A stretch of DNA of 8,623 nt from Desulfuromonadaceae bacterium. GTDB lineage: Bacteria > Desulfobacterota > Desulfuromonadia > Desulfuromonadales > Syntrophotaleaceae. This document shows positions 3,999-8,623 of the stretch, one piece after another. The stretch's first letter is position 1. Each line of letters begins with the position of its first letter. The stretch covers positions 1 through 8,623 of the forward strand of contig JAIOSZ010000243.1 of assembly GCA_021107335.1 (NCBI GenBank). Reading direction: 5' to 3'. The translations under genes and the position numbers were made by a program. The notes under the pieces are model-generated. The model ran no database searches and was not told the DNA's origin. It saw only the letters and a list, made by a program, of their open reading frames with translations.

Positions 3999-6164
3999 AT
4001 GAATATGTTCCGTTCCTCTAACTTTGTGCTTCGTTCATTGATCGTTTTGCTGGTCGGCCTACTGCTGCTAGGGGTGGGTTCAAGTTCGGCTGGTGTTTCT
4101 CGGAATGCCGAAAGTTTTGAGGTCAACCGTCAGCGCTTGCTGTCTTATTTACTTTCTCAACAGTTGACTCAGAATCACTATCGCGATCAGGCCCTTGACG
4201 ACCAGTTCTCCGCGGCGGCTTTTAAGCTTTACCTGCAACAGCTCGACAGTCAGAAGCGATTTTTGCTTAAAGAAGATGTGTTGAGATTACAGGCCTATGA
4301 ACAGAAGGTCGATAATGAGGTGCTAAGTGGCTATTTGGAGTTGCCTGAGGTCGGTGCCGTTTTGCATCGGAAACGCATCGACGAGGCTGAAATACTCATT
4401 CGTCAGATTATGGCCGATGGATTCCATTTTCGTACCCCCGAGACCTTGCAGGTCGATCCAGAAAAACTAGATTATTGTCAAGATCGCTCCGATTTGCGTG
4501 AGCGTTGGCGCAAAGTCCTCAAGTATCAGGTGTTTAGTCGTTATTTGGAGTTGCTGGAGGAGCAGGATAAGGCAGTATCAAAGACGACTGAGATGCCTAG
4601 CGAGTATCGTATCGATACCAAGTTAATGGCTATAGCCAGCGATAAGGTTTTGAAATCGATGGAACAGTTGCTGTTACGATTGCGGCAGATTACACAACGA
4701 GAGTATGTTGATCGCTATTTCGACGCCGTGTGTCGCGCGTTCGATCCGCACACTAATTATCTTGCGCCGGCGGAGGAAGAAGAGTTCGAAATCAGCATGA
4801 AAGGATCATTGGAAGGGATCGGTGCCACCCTGCAACAGGATGATGGGTTTATCAAGGTTATAAGCATCATTCCCGGCAGTCCTGCCTTCCGCCAGGGGCA
4901 GTTGCAGGCAGAGGATATTATCCTGAAGGTCGCTCAGGGAACCGCCGAGCCCATTGATATTGTAGATTCTAGTTTGCGGGATGCCGTACGTCTCATTCGG
5001 GGCAAAAAAGGCACAGAAGTGCGTCTCACTGTGCGAAAGCCCGCTGGTATTCAACAGGTTATTCCGATTGTTCGGGATGTCGTACAGATTCAAGAATCGT
5101 TTGTCCGTTCGACTCTGCTTAAGGGGCCTGCCGAGCGTGGAGGTAACTTCGGTTATATCCGCATTCCCACCTTTTATCGAGATTTTTTCGACCATGACCA
5201 AGACAGTACGCCGCGCAATTGCACTGATGACGTTCGGGCGGCTCTGGAGAAGCTAAGTGGCAGCCAAATCGATGGTCTGGTCATCGATTTGCGTAATAAT
5301 GGAGGTGGTGCCCTGACCGATGCCGTGCAGATTGCCGGGCTCTTCGTCAAGCAGGGGCCTGTGGTACAGGTCAGAGACAGCGCCGGCCGCATTGCGGTGC
5401 TTAAGGACAAAGATCCGGGGGTCGCTTTCGATGGTCCAATGATTGTTCTGGTCAATCGCTTTAGTGCTTCCGCCTCTGAAATTCTTGCGGCCGCTCTACA
5501 GGACTATCGTCGGGCTCTGGTGGTTGGTGACCATGTCACCCATGGCAAAGGAACCGTGCAGACAGTCCTTAACCTTGACAGCGCTCTACCGCCGCAGAGC
5601 ATGGATGAGTATCGTCCCCTGGGTGCCATGAAATTAACATTGCAAAAATTTTATCGGGTGAGTGGCGGTTCTACACAAGTGCAGGGGGTTGAACCGGATA
5701 TTTTGCTTCCCGATCCGCTGCCCTTTGTCCAGAGTGGAGAGCGGTATACCGATTATGCTCTGCCATGGGATACCATTGCACCGGTTTCCTATACGCCCTG
5801 GCAAGCAGCCTCTTTTGATATTGATGCTTTACGAGCAGCCAGCCAAAAGAGACTTGCCAGTTCTCCTCGCTTTAAGGTCCTAACAGAGCTACGTAAACGA
5901 AGTCAGGATCGAGGTGGAGTTACGGCACGCTCCCTGGATTTGGCCGATCTATGGCAAGAACATAGCGAGCTTATAAATGCTCAACAGATGGATGCCGCGG
6001 TTAAGTCTGAGAAGCAGGTGCAGGAGGGGCCAATAGGGGATGGTTGGTTGGCGCGTATAGAAAAGGATCTGTTTGTTGGTGAAGCGGTGCAGATTCTAGG
6101 CGATTTGAGGGGGCGTGAGTCCTTTGGCAATAGTTTGACAAAAACTACAGAAATGGGCCGTTAG
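3999..6164 (+). CDS. prc: Tail-specific carboxy-terminal processing protease (Prc/Tsp, family S41)
   Basis: 721-residue periplasmic serine protease that degrades or trims proteins from unstructured C-termini. The ATG at 3999 has AGGA seven bases upstream; a TTG at 3978 has no ribosome binding site. Residues ~9-32 are a signal or membrane segment (SLIVLLVGLLLLGVG). An N-terminal helical Tsp domain follows to ~250, then PDZ (~261-348, with SLEGIGATL), then the S41 catalytic domain (~378-573) and a C-terminal Tsp-type domain (~574-721). By alignment with E. coli Tsp the nucleophile is Ser491 in SASASE and the general base is Lys517 in HGKGTVQ, with Glu494 and Asp502 also kept. GDHVTHGKG is one residue longer than E. 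coli's GEPTFGKG between Ser and Lys. QKFYRVSGGSTQVQGVEPDI is nearly as in E. coli. It has the full Tsp architecture, unlike shorter CtpA/CtpB. It is probably monocistronic: 260 bp separate it from the next gene. Confidence 0.95.
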   Translation: MNMFRSSNFVLRSLIVLLVGLLLLGVGSSSAGVSRNAESFEVNRQRLLSYLLSQQLTQNHYRDQALDDQFSAAAFKLYLQQLDSQKRFLLKEDVLRLQAYEQKVDNEVLSGYLELPEVGAVLHRKRIDEAEILIRQIMADGFHFRTPETLQVDPEKLDYCQDRSDLRERWRKVLKYQVFSRYLELLEEQDKAVSKTTEMPSEYRIDTKLMAIASDKVLKSMEQLLLRLRQITQREYVDRYFDAVCRAFDPHTNYLAPAEEEEFEISMKGSLEGIGATLQQDDGFIKVISIIPGSPAFRQGQLQAEDIILKVAQGTAEPIDIVDSSLRDAVRLIRGKKGTEVRLTVRKPAGIQQVIPIVRDVVQIQESFVRSTLLKGPAERGGNFGYIRIPTFYRDFFDHDQDSTPRNCTDDVRAALEKLSGSQIDGLVIDLRNNGGGALTDAVQIAGLFVKQGPVVQVRDSAGRIAVLKDKDPGVAFDGPMIVLVNRFSASASEILAAALQDYRRALVVGDHVTHGKGTVQTVLNLDSALPPQSMDEYRPLGAMKLTLQKFYRVSGGSTQVQGVEPDILLPDPLPFVQSGERYTDYALPWDTIAPVSYTPWQAASFDIDALRAASQKRLASSPRFKVLTELRKRSQDRGGVTARSLDLADLWQEHSELINAQQMDAAVKSEKQVQEGPIGDGWLARIEKDLFVGEAVQILGDLRGRESFGNSLTKTTEMGR

Positions 6165-6424
6165 GCGTATATGTTGGCTTTTCCGTATTAAGGAAATCTG
6201 TTTGAGAGCTTTTTATCTTATTGCCTTGTGGTCACATGCATCGGGAGAAATGAAAAAATTTGCAATTGGAAAGTTTTTACCTGTCGAGGCATGGAAATTG
6301 CTGGTCAAATGGTTTATTCTTTACCCAGGTTTCAGATGCCAGTTCCGGACGAGACACAGTAATTTGACGATGCCGGGTATGTAAAAAAAATTGTTTTGTC
6401 AGATGCCGATTAAGGAGCGTATTG
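6165..6424. other. Intergenic region upstream of the envelope operon
   Basis: This AT-rich gap must hold the end of the protease transcript and the promoter of the 6425 operon. An imperfect TTTCC/GGAAA dyad near 6180-6196 has no proper T-run. A TTGACG at 6363 has no acceptable -10 at 16-18 nt. A 60-codon TTG-initiated frame at 6202-6384 has AGGA seven bases upstream, but it has an unusual composition and no recognisable motif, and I do not call it a gene. Confidence 0.4.
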
Positions 6425-6964
6425 ATGAAGAAGACCATTCTGCTGATAGTGGGCCTTAGCGTACTTTTGTTGTCCGGTTGCTGCGGTTGCAACAAGGCCA
6501 ATTGGCCGGAACAACTGGTGTTGGATCACATGAATACCATACAAAAGACTCAGTACCTGAAAGATGTCAAACAGAATTTGATCAACTTTAGAACTACAGT
6601 AGTCGACTTGCAAAGTCACCGCCCCCCCCGTCAGCCCAACGAAGAACCCGCTGGTTGTCAGCACGAAGGGTTTCATTGCGAAGTGGCTCGATACGTCGAG
6701 GTCCACGTCATGCCTATCCTTAACGACGGCGAGGCTTTGCAGAACCTGGAAACCCGACTTGAGGTGGCCAAGGTGAATCTATTGAGTGCCTATGCCTTGT
6801 ATGAAACAGGAAGTATCGGTCAAGCACGCAAGCTGCTAAAGATCTATGACAAACGCTATCGCAAGGATGTTTCTATCCAAACGGCTATGATCGATAGCCG
6901 CGATATGGAATTTGCGACGCTTGGCAAGGCTGCTCAAAACCTGCGTTCAAAGCTAATCAATTAA
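6425..6964 (+). CDS. Lipoprotein of unknown family, first gene of ExbB/ExbD/TonB-like cluster
   Basis: 179-residue predicted lipoprotein. The ATG at 6425 has AAGGAG seven bases upstream; the TTG directly before it is not needed. The signal peptide has a hydrophobic core ending in LLLSGCCGC, so Cys19 would be lipidated, with two further Cys at 20 and 22. The mature part is mostly predicted helix. A helical start (WPEQLVLDHMNTIQKTQYL) leads to a Pro-rich turn with two more Cys (GCQHEGFHC), and then to long helices rich in Leu and Ala, including NLLSAYALYETGSIGQARKL, which resembles one TPR-like helical pair. I do not recognise the family. Position 46 bp before an ExbB-type gene suggests a partner of that membrane complex, perhaps an envelope anchor. 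Oddity: a run of eight C (6622-6629) sits in the frame at codons 66-69. Confidence 0.85.
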   Translation: MKKTILLIVGLSVLLLSGCCGCNKANWPEQLVLDHMNTIQKTQYLKDVKQNLINFRTTVVDLQSHRPPRQPNEEPAGCQHEGFHCEVARYVEVHVMPILNDGEALQNLETRLEVAKVNLLSAYALYETGSIGQARKLLKIYDKRYRKDVSIQTAMIDSRDMEFATLGKAAQNLRSKLIN

Positions 6965-7010
6965 TATCATTTCGAATTTCAACAGCAGCAGTTAAGGGGA
7001 CTAACAAGAC

Positions 7011-7655
7011 ATGTTTAATGCCCTATCCGAATCAATCATCAATACCTTGACCTATCTTATTAACACCTACTCCGGTCTGTTGCAGGTAACCGTCTACTTC
7101 ATCATGCTTTGCGTATTCGGATTTGCGATCATCAAGTGCTATCTTTCTTTCTGTGCACTAGCCTCTTTTGATTTTAAGACCATTAAGAGCCGCAAACAGC
7201 TGCATAATTTGCCCGCTAATTTGCGCACTCCGGTGATGATCATCGCCGCGTCCTTTTTCGACAAAGCTAAACAACATTATTTGAAAGAAAAGGTTGAAAA
7301 TCCGGCTTCGGAAAAGGTCATTCCACCTGATGCCTTTATTCGCGATGCTGCCTTTCAGTTCAGTGAACGTTATTTTGAGGAGAAATTCCTTTCACCTATC
7401 GGCATGATGGCCAATCTGATGCCACCGTTGGGGTTTATCGGGACCATCATCGGTATGGTCGTGCACTTTCTGTCAAATAGCGGCACCCTAAAGAGTGATT
7501 TGGCCATTGCTGGTATTGCTACAGCTCTGTATACGACTTTTATAGGATTGGTTTGTTTCACTATCCTCGAGTTCCTTAAAAAAGTTTTTTATGGTCTGTT
7601 GCACAAGCGCATCGATCAGGGGTTGGCGGCCGTCGCCGAATTTGATCAGGACTAA
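7011..7655 (+). CDS. MotA/TolQ/ExbB-type proton channel protein
   Basis: 214-residue inner-membrane protein of the MotA/TolQ/ExbB family, which forms a pentameric proton-driven stator around an ExbD/TolR dimer. Three membrane segments are seen: ~23-48, ~132-155 and ~166-190, with a cytoplasmic loop between the first two as in ExbB. The family core is clear: PPLGFIGTIIGMV in TM2 and LAIAGIATALYTTFIGL in TM3, with the conserved pore-lining Thr positions (Thr145 and Thr175/176). ATG 7011 is preceded by AAGGGG about 12 bases upstream, which is rather far. It lies 46 bp after the lipoprotein gene and 18 bp before the ExbD-like gene. ExbB, TolQ and gliding-type relatives cannot be told apart by eye; the TonB-like gene downstream favours an ExbB-type role. 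Confidence 0.88.
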   Translation: MFNALSESIINTLTYLINTYSGLLQVTVYFIMLCVFGFAIIKCYLSFCALASFDFKTIKSRKQLHNLPANLRTPVMIIAASFFDKAKQHYLKEKVENPASEKVIPPDAFIRDAAFQFSERYFEEKFLSPIGMMANLMPPLGFIGTIIGMVVHFLSNSGTLKSDLAIAGIATALYTTFIGLVCFTILEFLKKVFYGLLHKRIDQGLAAVAEFDQD

Positions 7656-7673
7656 TCGGAGTATAGGTGCAGG

Positions 7674-8144
7674 ATGAAAAATAATAACGGTCAAACTTGG
7701 CTCTTTTCTTTTACGGACTTAGCCTTTCTACTGTTGATAAGCCTGAGTACCATTCCGGTTGCTGACAGCGTCACTATTCGTTTCTCTGAAATGGATGTGC
7801 CTGTGGTTCCGGAAAGTCAACAACTTGGGGCTCTGGGTCAGTTACGGGAAGTCTGGGAACTTCAGGTGCATCCCGTTTCGGAAGAGTATCCGGTACCCTA
7901 TAAAATCGCTCGTTTCGGCCTGGCGAGTCAGGTGGATGGTGAGGAAGTAAAGCTGCTGTCTTCCGAGCAACTTTTGGGTGAGTTGGCAAATTTAAAAGCT
8001 CGAAATATTCGGCCTATGTTATTGCCTGAAAAGACCTCGCTTACCCAAGACTTGCTCTACGCTGCCGGATCCATGGCCAAGCTATGGGGTGAGGCGTACG
8101 GCGAGACGGTGGTGCAGCCGGAAATTCTTGAGGAAGGCCCTTAA
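7674..8144 (+). CDS. Divergent ExbD/TolR-like protein
   Basis: 156-residue protein with a short cytoplasmic N-terminus, a single membrane segment (~11-29) and a periplasmic domain. The segment FSFTDLAFLLLISLSTIPV carries Asp15 near its cytoplasmic end, at the place of the proton-carrying Asp of ExbD/TolR (compare ExbD's VDVMLVLLIIF). The periplasmic part (~30-156) shows little of the usual ExbD sequence, although a strand-rich region followed by a SLTQDLLYAAGSMAKLWGEA helix fits the topology. The assignment rests on the Asp-containing segment, the topology and the gene order after an ExbB-type gene. The Shine-Dalgarno is either GGAG 12 bases upstream or AGGTG four bases upstream. The next ATG begins two bases after its stop, implying translational coupling. 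A MotB-like identity is less likely because there is no OmpA-type peptidoglycan-binding domain. Confidence 0.72.
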   Translation: MKNNNGQTWLFSFTDLAFLLLISLSTIPVADSVTIRFSEMDVPVVPESQQLGALGQLREVWELQVHPVSEEYPVPYKIARFGLASQVDGEEVKLLSSEQLLGELANLKARNIRPMLLPEKTSLTQDLLYAAGSMAKLWGEAYGETVVQPEILEEGP

Positions 8145-8146
8145 CG

Positions 8147-8623
8147 ATGGAGTTTGGCAAGGATAGCCTTTACGGATGGGGCGTTTGCCAGGTGCCGATG
8201 CCCCGTGCCTGCAGCGACATCTATGTCGACCGGCGTTGTGCGCCAAAGACAGTGGACTTCCCCGACCGGCGAACCAATTGGATATTTCGACCGTTTACCG
8301 TTATCTTTGCGACCATTCTGAGGGAAGATTTTCCTGCTATGCAGGCGGTTTTAGTGGTGCTGGCCGCACTCCTGACGCTGCTTATTTTCGGTCTGGTCAT
8401 CCTTCCAGAACCTCCTTTGGTTGAAACTCCCGTTCCTGAGCCAATTGAGATTGTCCTCAGGATGTTGGAAGAACCTCCGGCCGAACCTCCCCCGGTGGCC
8501 ACACCGATAACGGTCCAAGCCCAGCCTGAACCCCTGCCGGTTAAGGTTGAGCAGCCTGTGCCGCCGAAGCCTGTTGTTAAAAAGGTGCAGCAGCCACCGA
8601 AAAAGATGCTGTCCTTGCCGCCT
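8147..8623 (+). CDS. TonB-like proline-rich membrane protein, 3'-truncated by window edge
   Basis: 159 codons are seen, and the frame is open to the right edge. The ATG at 8147 follows AGGAAGG by nine bases and is two bases after the ExbD-like stop. Residues 1-66 are a predicted cytoplasmic region with Cys14, Cys22 and Cys31. Residues 67-86 are one membrane helix (AVLVVLAALLTLLIFGLVIL). From residue 87 on the chain is rich in Pro, Val and Glu (for example PEPPLVETPVPEPIEIVL), later Pro-Lys/Gln (KKVQQPPKK), as in the periplasm-spanning linker of TonB and of AgmX/GltG-like energy transducers. TonB itself has almost no cytoplasmic extension, so this long N-terminus is unusual. Met65 (8339) is an alternative start that would give an ordinary TonB topology, but its Shine-Dalgarno is poorly placed. 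The C-terminal domain lies outside the window, so TonB, AgmX or TolA type cannot be decided. Confidence 0.75.
   Translation, partial: MEFGKDSLYGWGVCQVPMPRACSDIYVDRRCAPKTVDFPDRRTNWIFRPFTVIFATILREDFPAMQAVLVVLAALLTLLIFGLVILPEPPLVETPVPEPIEIVLRMLEEPPAEPPPVATPITVQAQPEPLPVKVEQPVPPKPVVKKVQQPPKKMLSLPP

Noticed and set aside
6202..6384. 60-codon TTG-initiated plus-strand frame with AGGA seven bases upstream
   Set aside because: No recognisable motif, a mixed hydrophobic and basic composition and a non-ATG start; the Shine-Dalgarno match is too short to be evidence alone.
1..8623. CRISPR arrays, insertion sequences or rRNA
   Set aside because: No regularly spaced direct repeats, transposase-like frames with terminal repeats, or rRNA segments were seen on either strand.

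Overview
The window looks like a chromosomal stretch from an anaerobic, cytochrome-rich deltaproteobacterium, most likely a member of the Desulfuromonadales (Geobacter/Pelobacter/Desulfuromonas type). This is an inference. It rests on a decayed cytochrome c nitrite reductase (nrfA), a cytochrome P460-type haem c lipoprotein, a Crp/Fnr regulator without cAMP or Fe-S signatures, several lipoproteins, and moderate base composition. No phylogenetic search could be run.

Layout. (a) 1-338: the 3' part of a receiver-domain response regulator that runs in from the left edge and ends in a G8 tract, followed by two hairpins (486-515 and 530-560). (b) 582-938, minus: a small Ala/Glu-rich lipoprotein with its own promoter, and a dyad over the -35 region. 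(c) 1129-1580, minus: a clear nrfA remnant with a missing N-terminal part, an amber codon inside a haem motif, a frameshift and an internal deletion. (d) 1640-2314, plus: a Crp/Fnr-family regulator. (e) 2529-2945, plus: a YbgC-type hotdog thioesterase, whose Shine-Dalgarno directly abuts the T-tract of a strong terminator-like hairpin. (f) 3000-3074: tRNA-Val(CAC) with a good promoter and terminator. (g) 3225-3749, minus: the P460-type monohaem lipoprotein. (h) 3999-6164, plus: a tail-specific (Prc/Tsp, S41) periplasmic protease. (i) 6425 to the right edge, plus: four closely spaced genes for a lipoprotein of unknown family, a MotA/TolQ/ExbB-type channel protein, a divergent ExbD/TolR-like protein and a TonB-like Pro-rich transmembrane protein cut by the edge.

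How the genes fit together. The 6425-8623 cluster reads as one envelope energy-transduction unit. The ExbB- and ExbD-like proteins would form a proton-driven inner-membrane stator, the TonB-like protein would carry force across the periplasm, and the lipoprotein would be a membrane-anchored partner. It is the best candidate for a less-described system here, because its ExbD-like and TonB-like members are divergent and its lipoprotein belongs to no family I recognise. The nrfA remnant beside an intact Crp/Fnr gene suggests that a nitrite-ammonification function was lost while a nearby regulator survived. The other genes look like independent housekeeping or respiratory units with their own signals.
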